This document shows, piece after piece, positions 9,783-19,082 of a stretch of DNA of 64,000 nt. Position 1 is the first letter of the stretch, and each line of letters starts with the position of its first letter. Origin of the DNA: Sutcliffiella horikoshii (GTDB lineage: Bacteria; Bacillota; Bacilli; Bacillales; Bacillaceae_I). The stretch is from NCBI GenBank assembly GCA_001636495.1, contig KV440964.1, positions 1,938,666 through 2,002,665 on the forward strand, in the 5' to 3' direction. Made by a program: the position numbers and the translations under genes. The notes below the pieces were generated by a model, which was given only the letters and a program-made list of their open reading frames with translations, had not been told where the DNA came from and did no database searches.

Positions 9783-10769
9783 ATGAAAAGCTTTAAACGT
9801 TTTTTATTACTAGCAATCGTAGCATCTCTTGCAGTATTTGCTGCAGCGTGCGGCAACTCGAACAACGGATCTTCTGAGGGAGCAAATGCTGAAGGTACAG
9901 CAGCTGCAGATGGAGAAGAACTTGAAGGTAGTGTAGTTATTGATGGATCTGGTACGGTATATCCTTTTATGTCTGTAATGGCTGAGAAATACATGACAGA
10001 AGCGCAAGAGGGCGTATCTGTTGAAGTAAGTCGTGCTGGTACATCTGCAGGATTCAAAAAATTCCTAGTGGAAAATGGTACAGACTTTAACAATGCTTCC
10101 CGTCACATTAAAGATGAAGAGAAAGCACAAGCAGAAGAGCTTGGCATGGATGTTCACGAAATGAAAGTTGCACTTGATGGATTAACAATCGTAATCAACC
10201 CTGAAAACGACTGGGCTAAAGAATTAACTGAACAAGAAATCATTGATATCTTCTTAGCTGAAGGTAACAAGAAAAAATGGTCTGACGTACGTCCTGAATT
10301 CCCAGATGAAGAGATCAAAACATACGGACCAAACGAAAACCACGGAACTTACGAATTCTTCTGGGAAAAAATCCTTGAAGAAAAAGATTTAGCTGAAGGT
10401 ACAAACTTACAACAAGAATACTCTACACTTGTAGATCTTGTTTCTAAAGACAAAAATGCAATTGGATTCTTCGGTTACGGATACTATGCAAACAATACAG
10501 ACAAATTAACAGCTGTAAAAGTTGACTTTGGTAACGGACCTGTTGAGCCATCTCTAGATACAATTGCTGAAGATGGAGACTACGCTAACTTCACTCGTCC
10601 AGTATTCACTTACTTGAACAAAGGCTTGGCACAAGAAAAAGCACAAGTATTGGATTTTGCAATCTTCACTATGCAAAATGCCCAAACTATTGCAAGTGAA
10701 ACAGGATTTGCTCCATTGACAGATGAAGAAATCAAAGCTGCAGTAGAAGAGCTTGAAGGTTTAAAGTAA
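9783..10769 (+). CDS. pstS: Phosphate ABC transporter substrate-binding lipoprotein
   Basis: Captures inorganic phosphate outside the membrane and delivers it to PstCA. The 328-residue precursor has a lipoprotein signal (charged MKSFKR, hydrophobic core, lipobox FAAAC with Cys about residue 23) and a Ser/Asn-rich linker. The phosphate-binding region includes VIDGSGTVYPFM and SRAGTSAGFKKF. It is the first gene of pstSCAB-phoU behind a Pho box. Codon use is strongly biased. A stem-loop without a T tract separates it from pstC, as expected when pstS must be made in excess. Confidence 0.96.
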   Translation: MKSFKRFLLLAIVASLAVFAAACGNSNNGSSEGANAEGTAAADGEELEGSVVIDGSGTVYPFMSVMAEKYMTEAQEGVSVEVSRAGTSAGFKKFLVENGTDFNNASRHIKDEEKAQAEELGMDVHEMKVALDGLTIVINPENDWAKELTEQEIIDIFLAEGNKKKWSDVRPEFPDEEIKTYGPNENHGTYEFFWEKILEEKDLAEGTNLQQEYSTLVDLVSKDKNAIGFFGYGYYANNTDKLTAVKVDFGNGPVEPSLDTIAEDGDYANFTRPVFTYLNKGLAQEKAQVLDFAIFTMQNAQTIASETGFAPLTDEEIKAAVEELEGLK

Positions 10770-10779
10770 GGAACTACCT

Positions 10780-10810
10780 GAAGATGAGGAGCTGAAGGCT
10801 GCTCATCTTC
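10780..10810 (+). other. Intercistronic hairpin between pstS and pstC
   Basis: GAAGATGAG pairs perfectly with CTCATCTTC and lacks a following T tract. Such hairpins after the binding-protein gene commonly stabilise the upstream mRNA or partly stop transcription; that role is inferred here. Confidence 0.6.
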
Positions 10811-10881
10811 CTCTATGTATTTCAACTAATAGGCCTTGGATGGTCCTTGTTACAGGGTGAAGGATGAAAGGGGATTTCAAA

Positions 10882-11823
10882 TTGGCTACTCAGAAGGATA
10901 GCTTGAATGTACGAGAGTTGATCAATGAAAAAAAGACAACTCTTAACATAAACAGATTTATTGAAGCGGTTGTGCCGAAATTTCTATTGGTAATTACGAC
11001 AATTTCTATATTCACTACGCTTGGTATCATTTTTACATTATTATTTGAAACAGTTGAATTCTTCAAACGAGTACCTTTCGTCGAATTTTTCACAGGTAGT
11101 GTGTTAAAACCATTAGGACAAAACGCTCAATTTGGAGTACTTCCATTACTAACAGGAACATTGATTTCTTCTTTGATTGCAATGGTTGTGGCCATTCCAA
11201 TCGGACTGATGTCAGCAATTTTCCTAAGTGAATATGCGTCTGATAGAGTTAGAAGAGTATTGAAACCAATCTTAGAAGTGCTTGCAGGTATTCCTACTAT
11301 TGTTTATGGATTCTTTGCATTCACTTTTGTAACACCGATCTTACAAGCAATCATTCCAGGATTACAATCAACCAATATCCTCAGTCCCGGAATAGTGATG
11401 GGAATTATGATCATCCCGATGGTTGCCTCTTTGTCGGAAGATGCGATGAGCTCTGTTCCTAATGCAATGAGAGAAGGAGCATTGGCGCTTGGTTCTACCA
11501 AATTAGAGGTGGCTTGGAAGGTTGTTGTTCCTGCGGCTATGTCCGGTATTATCGCTTCCTTTGTTCTAGCTATTTCCCGTGCAATCGGTGAAACGATGAT
11601 TGTAACGATTGCAAGCGGAAGTACAAAGAATTTTACGTTTGATGTGACGCAATCTATGCAAACGATGACTGCATACATTGTGGAAGTAACCGGTGGAGAT
11701 GCACCAGCTGGTTCAACTTTATATTATAGCTTGTATGCTGTTGCGATGACATTGTTCGTGTTTACACTCATCATGAACCTGATCGCCCAGTATATCTCTC
11801 GCAAGTACAGGGAGGAATATTAA
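10882..11823 (+). CDS. pstC: Phosphate ABC transporter permease PstC
   Basis: One of the two membrane subunits of the high-affinity phosphate importer. Six hydrophobic segments are visible, with the ABC-permease EAA loop near EGALALGSTKLEVAWKVVVP. An ATG at 10864 has its GAAGG site directly abutting it. TTG at 10882, eight bases after AAAGGGG and starting MATQKDSLNV, is preferred and gives 313 residues. It is followed one base later by pstA. Confidence 0.93.
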   Translation: MATQKDSLNVRELINEKKTTLNINRFIEAVVPKFLLVITTISIFTTLGIIFTLLFETVEFFKRVPFVEFFTGSVLKPLGQNAQFGVLPLLTGTLISSLIAMVVAIPIGLMSAIFLSEYASDRVRRVLKPILEVLAGIPTIVYGFFAFTFVTPILQAIIPGLQSTNILSPGIVMGIMIIPMVASLSEDAMSSVPNAMREGALALGSTKLEVAWKVVVPAAMSGIIASFVLAISRAIGETMIVTIASGSTKNFTFDVTQSMQTMTAYIVEVTGGDAPAGSTLYYSLYAVAMTLFVFTLIMNLIAQYISRKYREEY

Positions 11824-11824
11824 G

Positions 11825-12709
11825 ATGAAGTATGTGGATGCAGCGCAAGTCCAAAAGAAAATGAACACAAGATTAACGATTAATAATATGGCAAAGTCCT
11901 TATTCCTGGCAGCTACATTAATCGGTCTTGTCGTTCTAGTTATCTTATTCTACCGTGTTATTTCTCAAAGTATGGGTTGGATTGATCTTCAATTTATTAC
12001 GAGTAAACTGTCAACGATGGCAGATAGAGCAGGAATTATGGGGGCCATAATGGGTACGGTATGGCTGATGCTGGTGGTGGCACCAATCACCATGTTCCTA
12101 GGAATCGGAACGGCTATCTATCTAGAAGAGTATGCAAAAAAAGGACGCCTCCAACGCTTTTTACAGACTAATATCTCTAACCTGGCTGGTGTACCTTCCA
12201 TTGTATTTGGTATCTTGGGATTAACTATCTTTGTAAGAGCGGCAGGACTTGGAAACATCGTTTTAGCTGGTGGTCTTACAATGGCACTATTAGTTCTCCC
12301 TATAGTAGTTGTAGCTAGTCAAGAAGCAATTCGTTCTGTGCCTGGTTACTTGAGAGAAGCATCCTATGGAATGGGTGCGACGAAATGGCAGACAATCAAA
12401 AATATCGTGTTGCCAGCTTCATTACCAGGTATTTCAACAGGGGTAATATTAGCGTTATCTCGTGCGATTGGGGAAACAGCTCCACTAGTTGTATTGGGTA
12501 TACCGGCATTATTGATTCCGCTACCTGAAGGGATTTTCGATAAGTTCACCGTACTTCCAATGCAGATCTACTACTGGACCATTGACGCAGCTCTTGTATC
12601 AGAATACGCGAATCTTGCAGCAGCTACTATCGTGGTACTACTTTTCATCCTATTAGTCATGAATTCTATTGCAGTTATTATTCGAAATAAATTCCAAAGA
12701 AGATTTTAA
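11825..12709 (+). CDS. pstA: Phosphate ABC transporter permease PstA
   Basis: The second membrane subunit of the phosphate importer, 294 residues, with the permease EAA loop in EASYGMGATKWQTIKNIVLP and six hydrophobic helices. The gene starts one base after the pstC stop, using a GGGAGG site inside the end of pstC, so translation is probably coupled. PstC and PstA form the heterodimeric channel served by PstB. Confidence 0.94.
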   Translation: MKYVDAAQVQKKMNTRLTINNMAKSLFLAATLIGLVVLVILFYRVISQSMGWIDLQFITSKLSTMADRAGIMGAIMGTVWLMLVVAPITMFLGIGTAIYLEEYAKKGRLQRFLQTNISNLAGVPSIVFGILGLTIFVRAAGLGNIVLAGGLTMALLVLPIVVVASQEAIRSVPGYLREASYGMGATKWQTIKNIVLPASLPGISTGVILALSRAIGETAPLVVLGIPALLIPLPEGIFDKFTVLPMQIYYWTIDAALVSEYANLAAATIVVLLFILLVMNSIAVIIRNKFQRRF

Positions 12710-12727
12710 TCATAGGAGGAATCATCT

Positions 12728-13552
12728 ATGCAAATTGCGGTGCCTGAACGTGAGACGAAGAACAATCCTTCTTCTATTACTAATATTCCAAAAGAAAAGA
12801 ACATTGTTTATCATACAAAAGATTTAAACCTATGGTACGGAGAAAATTTGGCATTGAAAAACATCAACTTGCCGATCTATGAAAATGAAGTGACAGCAAT
12901 CATCGGTCCATCAGGTTGTGGTAAGTCCACTTACATCAAAACATTGAACCGTATGGTTGAGCTTGTACCAAGTGTCAAAGTATCAGGTGATATTCTTTAC
13001 CGTGAGAATAACATTTTAGCAAAATCCTTTAAAGTGGAAGAACTAAGAACAAGTGTAGGAATGGTATTCCAAAAGCCTAACCCGTTCCCAAAATCCATCT
13101 ATGACAATATTGCATACGGACCACGTATTCATGGTATCCGTAACAAGAAAATTCTTGATGAAATCGTTGAAAAGAGCTTGCGTGGAGCAGCCATCTGGGA
13201 TGAGGTAAAAGATCGCTTAAAAGAAAATGCATACGGTCTATCCGGTGGACAGCAGCAACGTTTATGTATCGCCCGCTGCTTGGCGATTGAACCGGACGTT
13301 ATTCTTATGGACGAACCAACTTCAGCACTAGACCCAATTTCTACCCTGAAAGTAGAAGAGCTTGTACAAGAGTTGAAGAAAGATTACAGCATTGTCATCG
13401 TCACACACAATATGCAACAAGCTGCACGAATTTCCGATAGAACTGCCTTCTTCCTTAATGGAGAAGTAGTAGAATACTCAGAAACAGATAAGCTATTCTC
13501 CAATCCGGCAGACAAGCGTACAGAAGATTACATCACTGGCCGTTTCGGATAA
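12728..13552 (+). CDS. pstB: Phosphate ABC transporter ATP-binding protein PstB
   Basis: The ATPase of the phosphate importer, 274 residues. The Walker [10 protein letters not shown], signature [15 protein letters not shown], Walker [14 protein letters not shown] and switch His in [11 protein letters not shown] are all intact. The N-terminus carries about 25 extra polar residues before the core. B. subtilis has two tandem pstB genes; here there is only one, followed by phoU. Confidence 0.95.
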   Translation: MQIAVPERETKNNPSSITNIPKEKNIVYHTKDLNLWYGENLALKNINLPIYENEVTAIIGPSGCGKSTYIKTLNRMVELVPSVKVSGDILYRENNILAKSFKVEELRTSVGMVFQKPNPFPKSIYDNIAYGPRIHGIRNKKILDEIVEKSLRGAAIWDEVKDRLKENAYGLSGGQQQRLCIARCLAIEPDVILMDEPTSALDPISTLKVEELVQELKKDYSIVIVTHNMQQAARISDRTAFFLNGEVVEYSETDKLFSNPADKRTEDYITGRFG

Positions 13553-13576
13553 TTAAAAGCAGAGAGGAAGAGTCAG

Positions 13577-14236
13577 ATGGTATTACGTCAATTTCATGTC
13601 GACTTGGAGACATTACGAGATAAATTATTGGAACTAGGCAGCTTAGCGGAAGTAGCGATGGGAAAATCCATCACAGCACTAACAAACAAAGATGTGGATC
13701 TTGCCCTTCAAATTATTGAAGAAGATAACAAAGCAGACAGGCTGGATGAGGAAATCAATGATTTTGCTATCCTATTGATTGCCAAGCAGCAGCCTGTCGC
13801 AATTGACTTAAGAAGAATCTTTGTTGCCATTAAAATTTCAACAGATGTGGAACGAATAGCAGATTTCGCAGTGAACATTGCCAAGTCCACTATTCGTATC
13901 GGTAAAAGTGAACAAGCTTTGTTGCAGATTGAAAAAATTGAGAAAATGCACAGTATTGCTACGGAAATGCTGTCCTTGTCTTTAAAGGCCTATTATGATG
14001 AGGATATCGTATTAGCAAAACAGGTTGCCGACATGGATGACCAGGTGGACGAGCTTTACGGCCAAAACATCCGTGAACTATTGCAACTAACAAAAGATTA
14101 TCCAGATATGATTCCTGAAATCACGCAACTAAGCTTTATCTGCAGGTATATCGAACGGATGGCTGACCACACGACCAATATATCTGAAAACATCTTCTAC
14201 CTTGTAAAAGGTAGCCATTATGAATTAAATGATTAA
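13577..14236 (+). CDS. phoU: Phosphate signalling protein PhoU
   Basis: A 219-residue all-helical protein with two three-helix PhoU repeats, seen in DVERIADFAVNIAKS and IERMADHTTNISENIFYL (metal-binding E/D-xx-D/H-xx-N motifs). PhoU couples the state of the Pst transporter to the phosphate two-component system in many bacteria. AGAGAGG precedes the start, and a terminator closes the pst operon. B. subtilis lacks phoU in this operon, so the arrangement here is closer to that of other Bacillaceae. Confidence 0.94.
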   Translation: MVLRQFHVDLETLRDKLLELGSLAEVAMGKSITALTNKDVDLALQIIEEDNKADRLDEEINDFAILLIAKQQPVAIDLRRIFVAIKISTDVERIADFAVNIAKSTIRIGKSEQALLQIEKIEKMHSIATEMLSLSLKAYYDEDIVLAKQVADMDDQVDELYGQNIRELLQLTKDYPDMIPEITQLSFICRYIERMADHTTNISENIFYLVKGSHYELND

Positions 14237-14243
14237 ATTTGTT

Positions 14244-14277
14244 AAGCTTTGTTCTTAAAGAACAGAGCTTTCTTTTT
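14244..14277 (+). terminator. Intrinsic terminator of the pst operon
   Basis: AAGCTTTGTTCTT pairs with AAGAACAGAGCTT and is followed by TCTTTTT. Confidence 0.8.
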
Positions 14278-14477
14278 GTCTATTTTTTTACAGGCATACC
14301 AAAACAAGAGAAAAACTTAGAAATAGAAAGAATGTAAGAGTTAATCTCACATGTTTCCGTTTTCACTCTGATTTGCAGCTTGCATTAAATGTGGTATGAT
14401 TCTTTCTGTTGCAAACGGACCCGACTTTCTTGAGAGTAGAGAGTCACAAAACTAAATAATAAAGAAAGAGGTGTGCT

Positions 14478-15941
14478 ATGAACGTAGCAAACTTAAAACA
14501 TGAATGGTTTGGTAATGTGCGTGGTGACGTACTTGCCGGTATGACCGTAGCATTAGCCCTCATTCCAGAAGCTATCGCATTCTCTATCATTGCGGGTGTA
14601 GACCCGATGGTAGGTTTATATGCGTCCTTCTGTATTGCTGTGGTTATCGCCTTCACGGGTGGAAGACCTGGAATGATTTCAGCTGCAACAGGAGCCATGG
14701 CTTTACTAATGATTACATTGGTAGCAGATCATGGAATTGAGTACCTTTTCGCTGCAACTGTTTTAACAGGTATCATCCAAATTTTGATGGGTGTATTTAA
14801 GCTGGGAAAATATATTTCGTTTTTACCACAGGCTGTTATTATCGGTTTCGTCAATGCGTTAGCAATCTTAATTTTCACAGCACAATTGGTGCACTTTACC
14901 CCAGAAAAAGGTGGTTCTTGGATAATGGTCGGATTTGTGATTGCCACATTAGCAATCATATACTTGCTACCAAGAGTGACCAAAGCTTTGCCTTCCGCTT
15001 TAGTGGCAATTGTCGTAATTACTGCCATCACTCTTTTTGGTGGAGGATTTGGATTGAGTACAGTAGGGGATCAAGGAGAAATATCCAGAACCTTACCTTT
15101 TTTCCATATCCCAATGGTGGATTTATCTTGGGAAACCTTCATGATTATACTGCCTTATGCATTTACACTGGCTATCGTAGGTAATCTAGAGTCCCTTTTA
15201 ACTGCAACAATCGTTGATGAAATGACAGATACAAAGAGTAATAAAAACCGCGAAATGAAGGGACAGGGTATTGCAAACGTCATTACTGGTTTCTTCGGTG
15301 GTATGGCTGGTTGTGCCATGATTGGACAATCAGTAATCAACGTTAAATCTGGTGGGCGTGGTAGACTTTCTGCTTTAGTCGCTGGTACATTCCTATTATT
15401 TTTAATCATGGTACTTGGTGATGTAGTCGTACAAATTCCAATGGCGGCACTTGTTGGAGTGATGATTATGGTTTCTATTGGTACATTCGACTGGCAATCC
15501 ATCCGTGAGCTACACAAAATTCCACGCGCCGATGCGGTTGTCATGATTGTCACAGTTGCCATTGTCGTCTACACACACGACCTTGCAAAAGGTGTGGCAG
15601 CAGGGGTTGTATTAAGCGCATTGATTTTCGGTTGGAAGATGGCCAAGATCAAAGCCACAATGACATTGAAAGAAGATGCCATGCACTACAAAATTTCCGG
15701 GCAAATGTTTTTTGGAACGATGAGTCATTTTGTTGATTTGTTCGATTATAATAATGATCCAACAAATGTTGTCATCGACTTCAGCAATACACATATCTGG
15801 GATCATTCTGCTGTAACCGCGATTTCAAAAACGGTGCAAAAGTATCAAAGACTAGGTAAAAGAGTTAACATAGTCGGATTAAATGATGAGAGTAAAGCAC
15901 TTATAAATAGAGTAGGTCTATCGGCCACTTCAGGCCATTAA
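14478..15941 (+). CDS. SulP family inorganic anion transporter
   Basis: A 487-residue protein with 10-12 hydrophobic helices and the SulP signature near the N-terminus ([20 protein letters not shown]). A cytoplasmic STAS domain follows from about residue 390 ([20 protein letters not shown]). SulP proteins carry sulfate, bicarbonate or other anions, and the substrate here cannot be read from the sequence. It is a single gene with a TTGCAG-16-TATGAT promoter-like pair about 80 bp upstream and a strong terminator. Confidence 0.9.
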   Translation: MNVANLKHEWFGNVRGDVLAGMTVALALIPEAIAFSIIAGVDPMVGLYASFCIAVVIAFTGGRPGMISAATGAMALLMITLVADHGIEYLFAATVLTGIIQILMGVFKLGKYISFLPQAVIIGFVNALAILIFTAQLVHFTPEKGGSWIMVGFVIATLAIIYLLPRVTKALPSALVAIVVITAITLFGGGFGLSTVGDQGEISRTLPFFHIPMVDLSWETFMIILPYAFTLAIVGNLESLLTATIVDEMTDTKSNKNREMKGQGIANVITGFFGGMAGCAMIGQSVINVKSGGRGRLSALVAGTFLLFLIMVLGDVVVQIPMAALVGVMIMVSIGTFDWQSIRELHKIPRADAVVMIVTVAIVVYTHDLAKGVAAGVVLSALIFGWKMAKIKATMTLKEDAMHYKISGQMFFGTMSHFVDLFDYNNDPTNVVIDFSNTHIWDHSAVTAISKTVQKYQRLGKRVNIVGLNDESKALINRVGLSATSGH

Positions 15942-15942
15942 G

Positions 15943-15972
15943 AAAACCGGGACAATTTGTCCCGGTTTTTTT
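15943..15972 (+). terminator. Intrinsic terminator of the SulP gene
   Basis: AAAACCGGGACAA and TTGTCCCGGTTTT form a near-perfect stem followed by T residues. Confidence 0.9.
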
Positions 15973-15986
15973 AATGAAAAAAGACA

Positions 15987-16011
15987 TAATAAAAAGGAGC
16001 CTATAAGCCCC
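15987..16011 (-). terminator. Terminator of the small reverse-strand gene
   Basis: On the minus strand GGGGCT and GGCTCC form a 6-bp stem (two G-T wobbles) with a TATA loop, followed by TTTTTATT. It lies directly after the stop codon of the 50-residue gene. Confidence 0.5.
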
Positions 16012-16164
16012 TTAAGAAGTGTGATGAAAGAAAGTTAAAAACGCGGCTATGGAAGCCATCATCGATTTGGATTTCTTAACTTTTTGTTTCAGGTCAGTTT
16101 TTGCTTCTTCTTGTTCCACATGTAGGTTCTGAAAAGCTCGTCGTCTGTATTGATAATCCATCAT
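16012..16164 (-). CDS. Small hypothetical protein (50 residues)
   Basis: Not recognised. It is an open frame of 50 codons starting ATGATG, with AGGAAAGGTG about ten bases upstream and a terminator-like hairpin just after the stop. The product begins MMDYQYRRRAFQNLHVEQEE, then a Lys-rich segment and a short hydrophobic end (MMASIAAFLTFF). It may be a tail-anchored peptide. In B. subtilis two small genes (yqzC, yqzD) lie after pst, but this one is much shorter and I do not claim orthology. Confidence 0.55.
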   Translation of the reverse strand: MMDYQYRRRAFQNLHVEQEEAKTDLKQKVKKSKSMMASIAAFLTFFHHTS

Positions 16165-16278
16165 AACACAGCAACACCTTTCCTACTTATACGATATTGG
16201 AAGCGCTTTCTTTAATTAGTATATCAATTAACACATAATTCTGCAATTAATCTTTACGATTTCTTTACAAAAGAAAGC

Positions 16279-16344
16279 TTGAAACGAACATATAAGTGTT
16301 TTATTATATAAGCATATTGTTATATAAGCACTTCATTATATAAG
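16279..16344 (+). promoter_or_regulatory. arsR promoter and 16-bp-periodic operator
   Basis: ATATAAG occurs four times at exactly 16-bp steps (16290, 16306, 16322, 16338). A promoter TTGAAA (16279-16284), 17-bp spacer, TATTAT (16302-16307) overlaps the first two copies. An ArsR dimer bound here would occlude RNA polymerase; arsenite is expected to release it. Confidence 0.7.
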
Positions 16345-16371
16345 TTATCCTTTCCAAAGGCAGGTGTTGGT

Positions 16372-16713
16372 ATGCAACAGTTATTGAAAATGGACGAAGC
16401 AGCAGTCACGCTGAAAATTTTAGGAGATAAAACCAGGCTTTCGATGTTGGCGCTACTGCAGGATCATGATTGCTGTGTTTGCGAATTTGTCGAGATCTTT
16501 CAAATGAGTCAGCCATCCATCAGTCAGCATGTGAAAAAGCTGAAAGAAGTAGGCTTGGTAAAAGAATCGAGAAAAGGTCAGTGGATCATGTATTCCATCA
16601 ATACAGAACACCCACACTATGCATTAATTACTTCTATATTGGTGCATGTACCTTCACTGGAAGAGAAAATGAAAGAGCTCGAGGAAAAAGGACTTAGAAT
16701 TACTTGTTGTTAA
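16372..16713 (+). CDS. arsR: ArsR family arsenical-responsive repressor
   Basis: A 113-residue winged-helix repressor. The metalloid-sensing cysteines are in DHDCCVCEFVEIF, the alpha3 helix position used by classical ArsR, and the DNA-recognition helix is MSQPSISQHVKKLKEVGLV. The protein ends in an extra Cys-Cys pair (ITCC). It is the first gene of the ars operon; arsB starts about ten bases after its stop. Arsenite binding should relieve repression of the operon. Confidence 0.93.
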   Translation: MQQLLKMDEAAVTLKILGDKTRLSMLALLQDHDCCVCEFVEIFQMSQPSISQHVKKLKEVGLVKESRKGQWIMYSINTEHPHYALITSILVHVPSLEEKMKELEEKGLRITCC

Positions 16714-16722
16714 GGGGGGATT

Positions 16723-18024
16723 TTGTTGCTGGATATAATTTTGGCATCTGTGATTTTTTTACTAACATTAGTATTTGTTATCTGGCAGCCTAAGGGACTG
16801 TCCATTGGATGGTCAGCCTGTGGAGGGGCACTTTTGGCTTTACTCTTTGGTGTTGTAACCTTTACAGACGTGATTGATGTGACAGGCATCGTGTGGAATG
16901 CCACATTGACATTTGTAGCATTGATCATCATCTCCCTCATCTTGGATGAAGTAGGTTTTTTTGAGTGGTCGGCGCTACACATGGCGCGATTCGCAAAAGG
17001 AAGCGGAGTGAGGATGTTCATTTACATCACTTTACTTGGGGCTGTGGTTGCGGCGTTCTTCGCAAACGACGGTGCCGCACTTATTCTGACACCGATTGTT
17101 CTGGCGATGGTGAGGAACCTGCAATTCAAGGAGAAAATGATCTTGCCATTTATCATGGCTAGTGGGTTCATTGCGGACACTACTTCACTACCATTAGTAG
17201 TAAGTAACCTTGTGAACATTGTGTCAGCTGACTTCTTTGACATCGGGTTTGTGGAATATGCTTCACGGATGATTGTTCCAAACTTCTTCGCGCTAGGAGC
17301 CAGTATTGTGGTACTATACTTGTTCTTCCGTAAAAGCATTCCGGAAAATTATGATATGTCCGTATTGAAGGCGCCAAGAGAAGCGATTAAAGACGTGAAA
17401 CTTTTCAACTTATCATGGATTGTACTTGCGGTCCTTCTTGTCGGATACTTTGCAAGTGAATTTGCTGGAATTCCTGTTTCTTTCGTAGCAGCATCTGTAG
17501 CTATCATCTTTCTCTTAATAAGCAGAAACAGCCCGGTCATTCACACGAAACAGATTTTGAAAGGCGCACCATGGGCAATCGTATTCTTCTCGATTGGAAT
17601 GTACGTGGTGGTATATGGCCTAAGAAATGTAGGATTGACGAGTGTGTTAACAGACGTCATCCAAATGGCAGCAGATGAAGGGCTTTTCGTTGCAACGATA
17701 TCCATGGGCTTCATTGCAGCAATCCTTTCATCGTTTATGAACAATATGCCGACTGTCATGATTGATGCAATTGCAATCAAAGATACCAATACCGATGGAG
17801 TAATACGCGAAGCGCTAATCTATGCCAATATCATCGGATCCGACCTTGGACCAAAAATCACGCCAATCGGATCCTTGGCAACATTATTATGGCTACATGT
17901 TCTAAGCTTAAAAGGTGTGAAAATCAGTTGGGGATACTACTTCAAAGTAGGTATCATCCTAACCATCCCAACCCTATTCATCACACTACTCGGCCTCTAC
18001 TTCTGGCTTTTAATAATTGGCTAA
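16723..18024 (+). CDS. arsB: Arsenite efflux membrane protein ArsB
   Basis: An arsenite/antimonite extruding antiporter, able to work alone or with the ArsA ATPase encoded downstream. It has 433 residues with about twelve hydrophobic helices and the ArsB-type motif [18 protein letters not shown]. Near the C-terminus is [14 protein letters not shown], then [20 protein letters not shown]. The start is TTG after AAGGGGGGA; the adjacent TTG at 16726 has better spacing and is equally possible. A copy of repeat R1 separates arsB from arsC. Confidence 0.94.
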   Translation: MLLDIILASVIFLLTLVFVIWQPKGLSIGWSACGGALLALLFGVVTFTDVIDVTGIVWNATLTFVALIIISLILDEVGFFEWSALHMARFAKGSGVRMFIYITLLGAVVAAFFANDGAALILTPIVLAMVRNLQFKEKMILPFIMASGFIADTTSLPLVVSNLVNIVSADFFDIGFVEYASRMIVPNFFALGASIVVLYLFFRKSIPENYDMSVLKAPREAIKDVKLFNLSWIVLAVLLVGYFASEFAGIPVSFVAASVAIIFLLISRNSPVIHTKQILKGAPWAIVFFSIGMYVVVYGLRNVGLTSVLTDVIQMAADEGLFVATISMGFIAAILSSFMNNMPTVMIDAIAIKDTNTDGVIREALIYANIIGSDLGPKITPIGSLATLLWLHVLSLKGVKISWGYYFKVGIILTIPTLFITLLGLYFWLLIIG

Positions 18025-18042
18025 AAATATTAATGTTGTATC

Positions 18043-18173
18043 CCTGTTGATTGAAGTGCAGGGTACGAGACTCCAGCGGGAGGTAGCGGTAGACTTGAGA
18101 CCCCGCAGGCGAAGCCGAGGAGGCTCAAGCACCGCCCCGCGGAAAGCGAATACCCGGAACGGAAATCAACAGG
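18043..18173 (+). repeat. Dispersed repeat R1, copy B (inside the ars operon)
   Basis: About 131 bp with perfect 10-bp terminal inverted repeats, CCTGTTGATT and AATCAACAGG, and the family core GAGACCCCGC / GAGGAGGCTCAAG / CCCGCGGAAAGCGAA. It lies between arsB and arsC and could shape the operon transcript through its long hairpin. Confidence 0.88.
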
Positions 18174-18210
18174 AGTTTAAGCAAAATACAAATAAAAGGA
18201 GTTTTTCATC

Positions 18211-18630
18211 ATGACGAAAAAAACAATCTACTTCCTATGCACAGGTAACTCTTGCCGCAGCCAAATGGCAGAAGGCTGGGGAAAAAAATATTTAAATGAC
18301 GAGTGGGACGTATACTCTGCAGGTATCGAAGCACACGGCGTAAACCCTAATGCAGTGAAAGCAATGAATGAAGTGGACGTGGACATCACCAACCAAACTT
18401 CTGACACAATCGACCCTGAAATCCTGAAAAAAGCAGACCTTGTCGTAACACTTTGCGGACATGCTGCAGATGTTTGCCCGGCAACTCCTCCGAACAAAGA
18501 GAGAGTACACTGGGGCTTTGATGACCCTGCTAAGGCGGAAGGAACGGAAGAAGAAAAGTGGAATTTCTTCCAACGTGTACGTGACGAAATCGGCGATCGT
18601 ATCAAAACATTTGCTGAGACTGGAAAATAA
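18211..18630 (+). CDS. arsC: Thioredoxin-dependent arsenate reductase
   Basis: Reduces arsenate to arsenite, which ArsB then exports. The 139-residue protein belongs to the low-molecular-weight phosphatase-like class. It has the [15 protein letters not shown]-loop near residue 10, the redox cysteine pair in [12 protein letters not shown] (about residues 82 and 89), and the Asp of [11 protein letters not shown]. An AAAGGAG site precedes the ATG. A hairpin with a T tract follows, so only part of the transcription may continue into arsD. Confidence 0.96.
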   Translation: MTKKTIYFLCTGNSCRSQMAEGWGKKYLNDEWDVYSAGIEAHGVNPNAVKAMNEVDVDITNQTSDTIDPEILKKADLVVTLCGHAADVCPATPPNKERVHWGFDDPAKAEGTEEEKWNFFQRVRDEIGDRIKTFAETGK

Positions 18631-18637
18631 TAAAAAT

Positions 18638-18667
18638 GGCCGAGTGAAAAATCCTCGGCTATTTTTT
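18638..18667 (+). terminator. Terminator-like hairpin between arsC and arsD
   Basis: GCCGAG (18639-18644) pairs with CTCGGC (18654-18659), followed by six T residues. Its place inside the operon suggests partial termination, lowering arsDA expression relative to arsRBC. Confidence 0.7.
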
Positions 18668-18701
18668 CTATATCGGAAAGATTGGAAAGGAGAAATGAGA
18701 A

Positions 18702-19070
18702 ATGGCTAAAATCGAAATTTTTGACCCTGCAATGTGCTGTGCAACAGGAGTATGTGGACCAAGTGTAGACCCAGAACTGACAAGAGTGGCAAGCGCTGTA
18801 TTTTCCTTGCAGCAAAAAGGAATGGAAATTTCCCGCTATAATTTAGGCTCAGAGCCAGAACCATTTGTAACGAATCAAAAGGTAAATGAATTATTGATGG
18901 AAAAGGGACCTGAGTGCCTTCCGGTTGTTCTCGTCGATGGTGAAATAAAGAAGGTGGCTGATTACCCTTCAAATAAAGAATTGGCTCAATGGACAGGAGT
19001 GAATGCAGAGGAATTGGTTCATGAAAAACCAAAAAATAAACTCAACATTACACTAAACTCAATCAATTAG
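18702..19070 (+). CDS. arsD: Arsenic metallochaperone ArsD
   Basis: Passes As(III) to the ArsA ATPase and acts as a weak repressor in the best-studied system. The 122-residue protein has the essential N-terminal cysteines in FDPAMCCATGVCGPSVDPEL (C12, C13, C18) and the thioredoxin-like continuation NQKVNELLMEKGPECLPVVL. The C-terminal vicinal Cys pairs found in the E. coli plasmid protein are absent, which is common in shorter ArsD proteins. arsA follows 12 bases later. Confidence 0.94.
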   Translation: MAKIEIFDPAMCCATGVCGPSVDPELTRVASAVFSLQQKGMEISRYNLGSEPEPFVTNQKVNELLMEKGPECLPVVLVDGEIKKVADYPSNKELAQWTGVNAEELVHEKPKNKLNITLNSIN

Positions 19071-19082
19071 GAGGGTGGCTTT

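Noticed and set aside
15155-15562. Long reverse-strand frame opposite the SulP gene
   Set aside because: It is a shadow of the coding strand, with no ribosome site and a composition of mirrored hydrophobic codons. Other long antisense frames (for example 38847-39386, 50259-50840) were rejected for the same reason.
18228-18815. 195-codon reverse frame across arsC and arsD
   Set aside because: It spans two well-supported genes and a terminator on the other strand; it is a shadow frame.
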